From: Gammaproteobacteria bacterium
GTDB taxonomy: Bacteria; Pseudomonadota; Gammaproteobacteria; Pseudomonadales; Azotimanducaceae
Length of the DNA stretch: 56,177 nt
Assembly (NCBI GenBank): GCA_021773555.1
Contig: JAJFKA010000045.1
Span: 1 to 56,177 of the forward strand
Direction: 5' to 3'
Made by a program: the position numbers and the translations under genes. Numbering within the stretch: position 1 is the first letter of the stretch; each line of letters begins with the position of its first letter. The notes beneath the pieces were generated by a model. It was not told the DNA's origin, did no database searches, and was given only the letters and a program-made list of their open reading frames with translations. Positions 6,691 through 14,720 of this stretch are shown piece by piece.

Positions 6691-7410
6691 ATGTCGGCTG
6701 GTTCATATTTGATCAATCGCGCGGTACTCTGCACATTCCCGCATGTCGAAGTGGAGAATCACATCACGACTCAAAATCAGCGAATCGAGCTCTGGGGTGC
6801 CGGGACAACCCGAACGCTACGTCCAATCTGGGTCGCAGAAGAACTGGGGGTGCCGTATGTGCTGCGGCCAATCGGTGCGCGAACGGGCGAAACCCAATCG
6901 CCGGAGTATAAGCAACTCAATCCGAAGCAGAAAATACCATTGCTGGTCGATGGATCCATTCGGCTTTCCGAGAGTCTGGCCATTTGTCGTTACCTCATCG
7001 ATAAGTTTCCAGGAGAAGCCGTTTATCAGCCGATCACGCCAGTCGAGCGGGCGCAGGAAGATGAGTGGTGTTGTTACATTTACGGGGAAATTGATGAAAC
7101 CAGCCTTTATGTCATGCGCCGTCACCGGGATCTCGAACATATCTATGGTTCGGCACCAGTCGCGGTTGCATCCGCCGCCGAGTATGCAACCCGACACCTG
7201 AATGTGGTCAATGACCTTTTGCACCAGCGCGAGTTTGTCCTGGAGAAAGGATTCGGGCTTGCTGACATCATCCTGACAACCTGTCTTATCTGGGCACTGG
7301 CCTACAGTGTCGAAGTGCCCGGTCAACTGGTTGAATACAAAGATCGCATCGTGGCCCGCCCGGCTTATTTACGGGCAGCGGCGATAAACTTTAAACCCCC
7401 GGAGGTATGA
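6691..7410 (+). CDS. Glutathione S-transferase family protein
   Basis: 239 residues as drawn from the ATG at 6691; an in-frame GTG at 6751 gives 219, closer to the family norm, and the start is undecided. The thioredoxin-fold N-domain runs RIELWGAGTTRTLRPIWVAE, then EYKQLNPKQKIPLLVDG (cis-Pro in KIPLL) and the glutathione-binding LSESLAICRYL. The all-alpha C-domain includes FGLADIILTTCLIWA, matching the 'fs.AD' motif. The residue after the first strand (GTTRT) suggests a Ser/Thr-type catalytic residue. A cytoplasmic role in conjugation or isomerisation is expected. The stop lies 3 nt before the CoA-transferase start, so the genes form an operon. Confidence 0.88.
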   Translation: MSAGSYLINRAVLCTFPHVEVENHITTQNQRIELWGAGTTRTLRPIWVAEELGVPYVLRPIGARTGETQSPEYKQLNPKQKIPLLVDGSIRLSESLAICRYLIDKFPGEAVYQPITPVERAQEDEWCCYIYGEIDETSLYVMRRHRDLEHIYGSAPVAVASAAEYATRHLNVVNDLLHQREFVLEKGFGLADIILTTCLIWALAYSVEVPGQLVEYKDRIVARPAYLRAAAINFKPPEV

Positions 7411-7413
7411 ACA

Positions 7414-8598
7414 GTGGGACCACTTCACGGTATAAAAGTATTAGACCTCACGACCATGGTATCTGGCCCGGTTGCCGCAATGATGCTCGCAGATCAGGGT
7501 GCCGAGGTCATCAAGGTTGAACCATCCGGAGGCGAGCAGATGCGTCATCTGGGTACACCTCACAATGGCGTGACTGCGATGTTTTATTCCTGCAATCGTG
7601 GCAAAAAATCCATCGTCATCGACTTGAAAACCAACGACGGCAAGGAAGTCCTGACTGACCTGATAAAAGGCACGGATATTCTGATCCAAAATTTTCGTCC
7701 CGGCGCCATGGACCGAATGGGCTTTGGTGAATCAGCAGTGCGCGCCATCAGTCCGGCAATCATCTATGTTTCCATCAGCGGATTCGGAGAAGTCGGACCC
7801 TACGCGCACCAGCGAGTTTACGACCCGGTCATCCAGGCCTTATCGGGTGCGACCGACATTCAGGCAAATCGGGAAACCGGCAAGCCTGCCATGTTCAGGA
7901 TCATAATTGCCGACAAGGTCACCGCGCTGACCGCAGCCCAGGCAATCTCATCCGCCCTTTATTACCGCGAGCGCACCGGCGAGGGCCAGCACATTAAATT
8001 GTCCATGCTGGAAACCATGCTGGCGTTTTTCTGGCCGGAAGGTATGGGCGGACTAACCTACGTCGAACACGAGTACGACGTCACAAAAGGGCAGGGAACG
8101 ATGGACCTGATCTTTGCAGCCAGGGATGGATACATTACCGCTGGTGCAGTCTCCAGCAAGGAGTGGCTTGGCATGTGCACGGCGCTCAATCGAGTCGATC
8201 TGATCACCGATGACCGCTTCGCTACACCCCAGGCACGTGGGAGGAATTCGGATTTGCGCAAGCAGATCGTCGCTGAAGAAATCGCCGGTTGGCCAATGCG
8301 TGAAATTCTTAAACGCCTTGATGATAACGATGTACCCAGTGCACCCTTGCTGACGCGAATGGAACTGCTTGACCACGAACAGATTAAATCCAACCACTCG
8401 ATTCAGGTTGAGTTTCACGAAGGTTTCGGTGAAGTTCGCCAGGCTGTCCCTGCCGCCCGATTCAGCGAGTCGGAAAGTGAAATCAACGGTCCCGCACCTC
8501 GCCTCGGCCAACACAGCAGGGAAATTCTCAAGCAGCTTGGCTATGACGATCCAAAATGTGATGCACTGATTCAATCTGCCATCATAACAACAGGCTGA
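7414..8598 (+). CDS. CaiB/BaiF (class III) CoA-transferase
   Basis: 394 residues from the GTG at 7414, with GGAGG 8 nt upstream inside the GST stop region. The N-terminus GPLHGIKVLDLTTMVSGPVA and the motif ADQGAEVIKVEP are hallmarks of family III CoA-transferases. The conserved catalytic Asp is D167 in IIADKVTALTAA. These enzymes move CoA between carboxylic acids (carnitine, formate/oxalate, bile acid or aromatic acids) in the cytoplasm. It is translated with the GST and followed by EthD-like and cupin genes, suggesting a catabolic unit for a small organic acid. It is a single-domain protein, so not the long fused DddD type. Substrate unknown. Confidence 0.93.
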   Translation: MGPLHGIKVLDLTTMVSGPVAAMMLADQGAEVIKVEPSGGEQMRHLGTPHNGVTAMFYSCNRGKKSIVIDLKTNDGKEVLTDLIKGTDILIQNFRPGAMDRMGFGESAVRAISPAIIYVSISGFGEVGPYAHQRVYDPVIQALSGATDIQANRETGKPAMFRIIIADKVTALTAAQAISSALYYRERTGEGQHIKLSMLETMLAFFWPEGMGGLTYVEHEYDVTKGQGTMDLIFAARDGYITAGAVSSKEWLGMCTALNRVDLITDDRFATPQARGRNSDLRKQIVAEEIAGWPMREILKRLDDNDVPSAPLLTRMELLDHEQIKSNHSIQVEFHEGFGEVRQAVPAARFSESESEINGPAPRLGQHSREILKQLGYDDPKCDALIQSAIITTG

Positions 8599-8687
8599 CA
8601 ATCACCCGGCCCGAGCAACTAGTCGGTTGAGTCGCGACAACATCAATAGCATGCTACATTCGAAAAGAATCTAACGGGAAGCAAAAT

Positions 8688-9008
8688 ATGAAACACCTTG
8701 TCGTTGTATTGACGGAACCCACCGAAGGTCAGCAAAAAACCTTTAACGATTACTATGAAAACACCCACCTGGATGAAGTGCTTGAATCCACCGGCTGGAA
8801 ATCCGCGCAACGCTTTCTTTTAACCGACGAGACAGGTGCTGCATGCCCACTTCCGTATCTGGCACTGTACGAAGTGGACACTGACGATCCCAAAACGATC
8901 ATCCCGCATCTGAACGCGACCCGTGCCAAACGGCAGCAAAGCGATTCACTCAACCGGCAAACTGCGGGCGTTTGGGTGTTCAGCACCATCGGCGAAAAAC
9001 ACGTATGA
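8688..9008 (+). CDS. EthD-like / dimeric alpha-beta barrel protein
   Basis: 106 residues from the ATG at 8688, preceded by GGAAG with 7-nt spacing. The opening MKHLVVVLTEPTEGQQKTFN, then DYYENTHLDEVL, follows the EthD/ferredoxin-like pattern: a strand, a helix entering 'yY...Hl.e', then a strand pair. A second half-motif is PYLALYEVDTDDP. Such proteins are usually small homodimers that bind hydrophobic ligands or assist oxygenases. The last four bases (ATGA) overlap the cupin start, so the two are coupled. It belongs to the CoA-transferase run. Function unknown. Confidence 0.7.
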   Translation: MKHLVVVLTEPTEGQQKTFNDYYENTHLDEVLESTGWKSAQRFLLTDETGAACPLPYLALYEVDTDDPKTIIPHLNATRAKRQQSDSLNRQTAGVWVFSTIGEKHV

Positions 9009-9562
9009 ACACACTCTGGCAAGCGATCCGATGTCGACTCAACGCGAAGCTCACGTTCATTTTGCTCTGCCTGACACCAGCCTCACTATGCGCGGATCCC
9101 GAGGTCGGTGCTGCCTTTCTCGATGAATCGTCAGTGCCCTGGAAGTCTAACGAATTCGATATCGCCCGCTGGAAAACCCTGGTGGGCGGACTGGAAGGTG
9201 GGCAGATACCACAATCTGATGTCCAGTTTGGACTCTGGAACCTTGCACCCCACGGCATTTATCATCGACACTCTCATGAAGCACCGGAAATTTATTACAT
9301 TCTTTCCGGCAAGGCGTTGTGGACCGTCGGCGACGAGGAACGCGAGGTCGGACCTGGCACCATCATTTATACACGGCCAAACACAGAACACGCGATGGTG
9401 AACCGCAGCAGTGATCCGGTTCAGGCAATCTGGGTCTGGTGGGCACCGGGTGGTGATGCGGGTGTGTTTGCCGCTGACTATAATTTTACCGAGAACGCGC
9501 CAGCACAACCGGCAAACGCGGGTTTTCACGAAGGCGCTGCAAAAAAACTTTATACGGAATAA
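9005..9562 (+). CDS. Secreted single-domain cupin, DMSP-lyase-like motif
   Basis: 185 residues from the ATG at 9005, which overlaps the preceding stop as ATGA. An N-terminal segment (LTFILLCLTPASLCADP) looks like a signal peptide. Cupin motif 1 is HRHSHEAPEIYYILSG, giving metal ligands H89, H91 and E95; motif 2 is GPGTIIYTRPNTEHAMVN with H129. A Tyr follows the Glu by two residues, and the downstream IWVWWAPGG segment is rich in Trp; both recall DMSP-lyase-type cupins (DddQ/DddL/DddW group). General oxalate/quercetin-type cupins remain possible. Export to the periplasm and linkage to a class III CoA-transferase are notable. The lyase idea is inference. Confidence 0.8.
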   Translation: MNTLWQAIRCRLNAKLTFILLCLTPASLCADPEVGAAFLDESSVPWKSNEFDIARWKTLVGGLEGGQIPQSDVQFGLWNLAPHGIYHRHSHEAPEIYYILSGKALWTVGDEEREVGPGTIIYTRPNTEHAMVNRSSDPVQAIWVWWAPGGDAGVFAADYNFTENAPAQPANAGFHEGAAKKLYTE

Positions 9563-9754
9563 TCGCGGCCATCCGGGCCTGCTCGACAACACAGCCGGCA
9601 ACGCCTGATTGAATGGGTGCTTTGTAACCCGCAGACAGCTGGTTCCCACATGATTGATAGCGCCAGGGCGCAAATGATCCTGGTGCGATAAATTTGTTTG
9701 TAATAATGCCGGATCCCAGGCGTATAACTGATTAAGCCAACAGGAAACCCGTAA

Positions 9755-10285
9755 ATGACGGTGAGCCTAGCCTTTGAGATTCTCTATAAGGAGTACTACG
9801 TTCGCGTCTTCGGATTGGCTCGACGATTACTGAATTCGACTCCCCAGGCAGAAGATGCAACCCAGGAAGTGTTTATGCGCGCCTATAGAAACTTCAAGCG
9901 TTATGACAGCCAGCAGCCCTTCTGGCAGTGGATAGCAACGATCACGAACAACCACTGCGTTGATTTGTTGCGCAAGCGCAGTCGCGGCCAGAAACTTTTC
10001 GGCGACGAGGAAATTGAACTCGAACTGCTGGAGTCTCCCGGAATTCACTCGCTAACCGCACTGATTGATGCTGAAAGTGCCAATGCATTAACGGAGGCGA
10101 TCACGAAACTGCCTGACAAGTACCGGGTTCCTCTGGTCCTGGCGTATTTCAATGAAGCCACCTACGAACAGATAAGTACCGATCTATCAATCAGCCGAAC
10201 CCATGTGGGTGTATTACTGGTTCGCGCAAAACAACAGCTCCGCGCCTACCTTGAGGATTCAGGGCTCAAGAGGGCTCAATCATGA
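9755..10285 (+). CDS. ECF-type RNA polymerase sigma factor
   Basis: 176 residues from the ATG at 9755, preceded by AGGAAA. Region 2 is clear: FEILYKEYYVRVFGLARRLL, EDATQEVFMRAYRNF and PFWQWIATITNNHCVDLLRK. Region 4 is KLPDKYRVPLVLAYFNEATY, then the helix-turn-helix EQISTDLSISRTHVGVLLVR followed by AKQQLRAYL. The stop overlaps the start of the anti-sigma/bactofilin gene by four bases (ATGA), so they are coupled. By context it is controlled by that membrane partner and probably answers an envelope signal. Confidence 0.93.
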   Translation: MTVSLAFEILYKEYYVRVFGLARRLLNSTPQAEDATQEVFMRAYRNFKRYDSQQPFWQWIATITNNHCVDLLRKRSRGQKLFGDEEIELELLESPGIHSLTALIDAESANALTEAITKLPDKYRVPLVLAYFNEATYEQISTDLSISRTHVGVLLVRAKQQLRAYLEDSGLKRAQS

Positions 10286-11931
10286 CACATCTAACCGATC
10301 TGCAATTCTCCCTCTACGCCGATAAAGCCCTGGGCGACAGGGAACTCAATTTCGTCTCGCAGCATCTGGAGTCCTGTGTCCAGTGCCAGGCTAGCAGGGA
10401 TGACTGGATCGCGGAGAAGCAACACATTGTCATTGCCTTGAATACTGATGACGCGGCGACTGCCTCGATCCCCCCCGCGCCTAAATTTACGAAACGCCTC
10501 AGTATGCGCGATTTTGCCATCGCCAATGTCCTCACCGGCCTGGTTATCTGGCTGGCACAATTCCTGTGGAAAACGCTGTTCGGCGAATTGATCGTCAACA
10601 CATTCTCCCGGTTCGCATTTCCCATACCCGATGTGTACGGACTGCTTGTCAGTGCCGCACTCTATTTATCTCAAGAAGGAGCCACCATGATCGAAAACTA
10701 TCTCGGTTTTGTTGTTTTATGCCTGGTTGCCATGTCTTTGATCTGGCTTGTTCATCTTTTCAGAAAACCTCGATCCACTCTGGCTTTTTGTTTCGTCGTG
10801 GCAGTGTCCGGGGGCCTGTTCACTCCGTCACCGGCTCTGGCGCTGGAGCATCGGCATGACGAAAACAGCGTGACGGTTGCCGCATCAGAAACAATCGATG
10901 ACACCCTCGTCATCGCCGCGGATACCGTCATTGTTGAGGGTACGGTTACCGGTGATCTGATCGCCGTGGGTGAGCGGGTCATTGTCAACGGTTCGATCGG
11001 TGGCAATCTGATTGCGTTTGCAGAAACGGTCACCCTTCACGGCGAGGTTAACGGTTCGGTTATCACAGCAGGATCCTCAGTCGAACTGAGTGATATCGTT
11101 ATCAAGGGGGACTTATGGGCCGCCGCTGGTGATATCAGCTTCGACCGGGAATCTTCTGTTCGCAGAAATATGACCGCTGCGACCGAAATGGTTTCCGTGG
11201 CAGGCGAAGTTCGTGGTGACCTGACCGTATTCGGCGAAACCGCTGAATTGAGCGGAACTGTGGGTAAGGACTTCGAGGCATTCTCAGGGCGGGTAAATCT
11301 GCTCGGTAATGCCACTGTCGCCGGTAATCTTCGTTTCCGCACCAATGATGAGGATAAATTACAAAAATCATCAACAGCAACCGTTGGCGGAGAAATCGAA
11401 TTTCTGCCCTCGTCGTCAAAATCGGAACCTGAAAACCGGTACTTCACGGGTGACTTTTATCTGGGCCAGATAGCCAGGCTGGTCAGTGCCTTTATTTTCG
11501 GGGTCGCACTTCTCTGGCTGTTCCCTGCACTTCGCGATGAATCTCTTGAAGATGGTATCGACGGCTTAAAGACTGCTGGTATCGGACTTGTAACGCTGGT
11601 CAGCCTGCCAGTCATCGTATTGATTTTCGCGATCACCCTGATTGGCCTGCCACTCTCAATATTTGGGTTTTTCTCCTGGTTGCTGCTTGTTTACACGGCG
11701 AAAATTGTTCTCGCGTCTGTCATCGGCCAACAACTGCTCGGTGCAACCAGTAGTCACGACAGCCTGCTGTTGACGATATTGTCTGGACTTGTGGTGGTCA
11801 TTGTCGCGGTCAACCTGCCCTTCATTGGTGGCATCATCAACTTTATTCTGACCATCATCGGGATTGGTTTGATTGTGAGGTTCTTACTGGATTACACCGC
11901 CGGCCTGAATGGTCAACGAGGTTCGTCCTAG
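10282..11931 (+). CDS. Zinc-finger anti-sigma factor fused to bactofilin-like beta-helix membrane protein
   Basis: 549 residues. Residues 1-45 carry the ZAS zinc motif HLESCVQC (H28, C32, C35) that binds ECF sigma factors. Hydrophobic segments follow at about 78-97, 116-130 and 141-160, then LAFCFVVAVSGGLFTPSPAL, which resembles an export signal ending at about 188. Residues 200-375 form bactofilin-like beta-helix repeats (VEGTVTGDLIAVGERVIVNG, then SIGGNLIAFAE and so on). Four hydrophobic segments close the protein (about 397-413, 432-454, 456-486, 497-533). It probably holds the preceding sigma factor inactive while presenting a polymerising periplasmic domain. A strong ribosome site before the internal ATG at 10687 suggests the bactofilin part may also be made separately. 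Confidence 0.85.
   Translation: MTHLTDLQFSLYADKALGDRELNFVSQHLESCVQCQASRDDWIAEKQHIVIALNTDDAATASIPPAPKFTKRLSMRDFAIANVLTGLVIWLAQFLWKTLFGELIVNTFSRFAFPIPDVYGLLVSAALYLSQEGATMIENYLGFVVLCLVAMSLIWLVHLFRKPRSTLAFCFVVAVSGGLFTPSPALALEHRHDENSVTVAASETIDDTLVIAADTVIVEGTVTGDLIAVGERVIVNGSIGGNLIAFAETVTLHGEVNGSVITAGSSVELSDIVIKGDLWAAAGDISFDRESSVRRNMTAATEMVSVAGEVRGDLTVFGETAELSGTVGKDFEAFSGRVNLLGNATVAGNLRFRTNDEDKLQKSSTATVGGEIEFLPSSSKSEPENRYFTGDFYLGQIARLVSAFIFGVALLWLFPALRDESLEDGIDGLKTAGIGLVTLVSLPVIVLIFAITLIGLPLSIFGFFSWLLLVYTAKIVLASVIGQQLLGATSSHDSLLLTILSGLVVVIVAVNLPFIGGIINFILTIIGIGLIVRFLLDYTAGLNGQRGSS
10676..10689 (+). promoter_or_regulatory. Internal ribosome-binding site and possible second start
   Basis: AAGGAG at 10676-10681 lies 5 nt before an in-frame ATG at 10687 inside the anti-sigma fusion. 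Starting there would give a 414-residue protein (MIENYLGFVVLCLVAMSLIW...) holding only the bactofilin-like part and its membrane helices. The site is better than most start signals in this window, so a nested second product is likely enough to test. Confidence 0.55.
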
Positions 11932-11936
11932 GAGGG

Positions 11937-12578
11937 TTACAACTCCGGGACAGGAAACTGTAACGCCTGTCCCTCAATGCCCAGCAAGGACAGAATCTGA
12001 TTTTGGGCAGCCGTCAGTACCCGCAGTCTCTCCTGCTCACTCTGGATGCTGCGTGCAATCGATACGGCGCCCACCATTGCCGCAACAATCGCTCGCGCCC
12101 GGTCCGAAATGGCCCCTTTATCTTCAATTCGTGGAATCTGCCTGAGCCTGCCCAGAGCCGCAATCCGGGTTTCCAAAATTTTCAACAGACCGAGATAAGA
12201 TTGTTCGTACAGCAGTTTGATTTCCGCGCGATCACTATCGATTTCATTGAAGAGAATCGATTCGGGTGAGGGAGCCCCTTTATCCGCCATCTCCCGCAGG
12301 TTGAGGGAGTTATTAACCAACTGGATAAGGTGCTTGATCGATAGTGGGGCTTTCGCGAGTCGTACCGCCCTGCTGCGCTTAAAGGTATCAATAAACGATG
12401 CCTTGTAGAGCGCCTCCTTGGAATCGAAGTGTGCATAAAACGCACCGTGTGTCATTCGGGCAAGTCGCATCACCTCATTAATCGACACTTTGTTGAAGCC
12501 ATAGCGACAAAACAATTCTGTCGCTGACTTCAGAATCCGCTCCTTGGAATTTACTTTGTGCGCTTTGGAATAGGGCAT
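11937..12578 (-). CDS. TetR/AcrR-family transcriptional regulator
   Basis: 213 residues from the ATG at 12578. The N-terminal DNA-binding domain is KERILKSATELFCRYGFNKV, then SINEVMRLARMTHGAFYAHF and DSKEALYKA, the standard TetR signature. The remaining 150 residues are the helical ligand-binding and dimerisation domain. The gene is divergent from fabF-like 12686, and an 8-bp perfect palindrome (12619-12636) lies between them; it probably represses one or both. The ligand is unknown; acyl-CoA or fatty-acid signals would fit the neighbour. It converges on the bactofilin fusion with only 5 nt between stops. Confidence 0.93.
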   Translation of the reverse strand: MPYSKAHKVNSKERILKSATELFCRYGFNKVSINEVMRLARMTHGAFYAHFDSKEALYKASFIDTFKRSRAVRLAKAPLSIKHLIQLVNNSLNLREMADKGAPSPESILFNEIDSDRAEIKLLYEQSYLGLLKILETRIAALGRLRQIPRIEDKGAISDRARAIVAAMVGAVSIARSIQSEQERLRVLTAAQNQILSLLGIEGQALQFPVPEL

Positions 12579-12618
12579 TTGGACAATCCAGTACAGGATC
12601 GCAGGGCTTGATGAATGA

Positions 12619-12636
12619 ATATGATCTTGATCATAT
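12619..12636. promoter_or_regulatory. Palindromic operator candidate for the TetR regulator
   Basis: ATATGATC at 12619-12626 and GATCATAT at 12629-12636 are perfect inverted arms around TT. The site lies 40 nt from the tetR start and 50 nt from the fabF-like start, where a shared divergent operator is expected. TetR family dimers bind such 16-20 bp palindromes. Confidence 0.75.
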
Positions 12637-12685
12637 ATTACATCACATTAGAGTTGCCCGGGAACACCGCAATTTCGGAGCCATC

Positions 12686-13957
12686 ATGAATTCACCAATT
12701 GTCGTAACGGGGATGGGTATCGTCAGTCCGCTGGGCTGCGGCGTTGAGACGGTTTTTGGGAGGCTCATCGCAGGCAAGTCCGGCATTGCTCCAATCAGTC
12801 AGTTCGACACCGCAGATTTCCCCATCCAAATCGCCGGTATGGTTCCCGACAGCGAAACCGACACCGCCGGACTCAACGAAGAGGAGGTTGTGAGCACCAA
12901 GGACAGAAAAAAAATTGAGCGCTTCACGCTGTACGCGATTAAAGCCGCGCAGGAAGCCCTGAAGCAGGCGAACTGGTCTCCCGCGACCGAAGCCGAGCAA
13001 CAGGCGACCGCCACCATTATCGGTACTGGCATAGGGGGATTTCCAACCATCACCCAATCCCAGAAGACCCTGGATTCCAGAGGTTACAAACGCATCTCTC
13101 CATTTGTGGTCACCGCGTTTCTGGCGAACCTCGCCGCCGGGAATGTATCCATTCGATTTGGATTCAAAGGACCCATCGGCTGCCCGGTTACGGCCTGTGC
13201 CGCCGGTGTGCAGGCAATCGGCGATGGGATTCGCATGATCCGCTCGGGGGAAGCGGAAGTTGCTCTGGTGGGTGGCGCGGAGGCGTGCGTTGACCCGCTG
13301 TCACTGGCCTCATTCCATGCGCTAAAGGCACTTTCTACTCGCAATGCAGAGCCAACTGCCGCTTCGCGACCTTTTGATCGTAACCGTGATGGCTTTGTTA
13401 TGGGCGAAGGGGCTGGTCTGCTGGTCATCGAAACACTTGAACACGCGCAGGCCAGGGGTGCGACCCCACTGGCGATTTTGAGTGGTTATGGGACTACCGC
13501 AGATGCTTTTCACGTGACCTCCGGACCACCTGACGGTGCGGGGGCGGCCGCTGCCATGCAACGCGCCCTGAACGCTGCTGAGCTGAACCCCGATGAAATT
13601 GATTATGTCAACGCCCACGGTACTTCGACGCCAGTCGGTGACCGGGTGGAAATAGCAGGACTACGCAACGTATTTGGTGCCGGTCTGACCGAAATTCCGA
13701 TATCGTCAACCAAGTCTGCAATCGGCCATTTGCTCGGTGCTGCTGGTGGCGTCGAGAGTATTTTCACGGTCATGGCGGTAATGAACAACCTGCTGCCCCC
13801 CACCATTAACCTCGACGAACCGGACGAGGACATGCAGGATCTCGATCTGGTTCCCCACGAGGGCAGAACGCATCAGGTTCAACATGCCTTGTGCAACGGA
13901 CTTGGATTCGGTGGGGTGAACGCGTGCCTGGTGGTCAGCAAAAACCCGCCCGCCTGA
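12686..13957 (+). CDS. fabF: Beta-ketoacyl-ACP synthase II (FabF-like)
   Basis: 423 residues from the ATG at 12686, with GGAG 5-6 nt upstream; the frame extends to 12608 across the palindrome, which is rejected. The Cys-His-His triad is visible: C171 in VTACAAGVQAIGDG, H311 in VNAHGTSTPVGD, and H348 in STKSAIGHLLGAAGGVES. The opening is IVVTGMGIVSPLGCGVETVF. The enzyme condenses malonyl-ACP with acyl-ACP. The usual 'TxxND' after the first active-site His is TPVGD here. Because it stands alone next to a TetR regulator rather than in a fab cluster, it is probably a secondary, regulated copy used for membrane-lipid adjustment or a special acyl chain. Confidence 0.9.
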   Translation: MNSPIVVTGMGIVSPLGCGVETVFGRLIAGKSGIAPISQFDTADFPIQIAGMVPDSETDTAGLNEEEVVSTKDRKKIERFTLYAIKAAQEALKQANWSPATEAEQQATATIIGTGIGGFPTITQSQKTLDSRGYKRISPFVVTAFLANLAAGNVSIRFGFKGPIGCPVTACAAGVQAIGDGIRMIRSGEAEVALVGGAEACVDPLSLASFHALKALSTRNAEPTAASRPFDRNRDGFVMGEGAGLLVIETLEHAQARGATPLAILSGYGTTADAFHVTSGPPDGAGAAAAMQRALNAAELNPDEIDYVNAHGTSTPVGDRVEIAGLRNVFGAGLTEIPISSTKSAIGHLLGAAGGVESIFTVMAVMNNLLPPTINLDEPDEDMQDLDLVPHEGRTHQVQHALCNGLGFGGVNACLVVSKNPPA

Positions 13958-13983
13958 CTTTCACTCGTTAACCTTTTAACCGA

Positions 13984-14628
13984 TCAGAATCGATATCCGA
14001 CTGACAGCATATAAACCACCGGGTCTACGTCAACATCAAATTTGACGGTACCCACCGCGGTTTTTATTTTCGCCTCGGTGTCGATGTCAGTAAACCAGAG
14101 CGCACCATTGACCAGCCAGTGATCATTGATCATATAGTCGAAACCTGCCTCGGCAGAGATACCCCAGCTTTGCTTCAGCTCAAGATCGGCATTCACGGTA
14201 CCAGGCGGTACTCCAACAATACCGTCCAGTGCGAGATTGAGCTCCTGGTCAATATCTTCCTCAAAAAAGATTGTGGTATTAATTCCGAGGCCAAGGTATG
14301 GCCGGAAACGACTTTGTGCATTGCCAAAGTAATACTGTGCCATTAATGTCGGGGGTAATTGTTTCGTGTCACCGGCCTTAATTCCCAACCGACTGATTTC
14401 AATTTTGTGCGTAAACGGCGTTGCCGCAAGCAGCTCAATTCCAATTCGTTCCGAGAACATGTAGACCCCGGTGATGCCAAGCTGCGCTTGCGCTTTCACA
14501 TCCACGCCAGGTAGCGTGACAATCCCTGCGACATCAATAACATCACTGTCTTCATGTGGATCAACCACAATCGGTCCTGCTCTCAGAATCCAGGAACCCT
14601 GCTCGTGCGCAAAAGCTGGCATCACCAA
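13984..14628 (-). CDS. OmpW-family outer membrane protein, signal peptide incomplete
   Basis: 214 residues to the frame's TTG at 14628. The body is an eight-stranded OmpW barrel: WILRAGPIVVDP at the N-terminus, LGITGVYMFSERIGIELLAA, FRPYLGLGINTTIFF, WGISAEAGFDYMINDHWLVN and the C-terminal VVYMLSVGYRF with terminal Phe. OmpW proteins are small hydrophobic-solute channels or receptors. Only the end of a signal peptide (VMPAFA before HEQG) is in frame. Upstream the frame reads on without a good start or basic/hydrophobic leader to a stop near 14689. The start is therefore uncertain; a frameshift or a non-standard start may be present. Confidence 0.82.
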   Translation of the reverse strand: MVMPAFAHEQGSWILRAGPIVVDPHEDSDVIDVAGIVTLPGVDVKAQAQLGITGVYMFSERIGIELLAATPFTHKIEISRLGIKAGDTKQLPPTLMAQYYFGNAQSRFRPYLGLGINTTIFFEEDIDQELNLALDGIVGVPPGTVNADLELKQSWGISAEAGFDYMINDHWLVNGALWFTDIDTEAKIKTAVGTVKFDVDVDPVVYMLSVGYRF

Positions 14629-14720
14629 ATTGTGTTGCGCCAGATCAAGAGTCGCTATTCGAAGGGAAGCGCAATGAAGGATGATTCACCAAACCCATAC
14701 CGGGGTACTCGCGGCCGCTG

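Noticed and set aside
7414-8598. DddD-type DMSP CoA-transferase/lyase
   Set aside because: DddD has two fused CaiB domains and is about twice as long; this is a normal single-domain protein.
8053-8601. 182-residue minus-strand frame
   Set aside because: Entirely antisense to the CoA-transferase; no family features.
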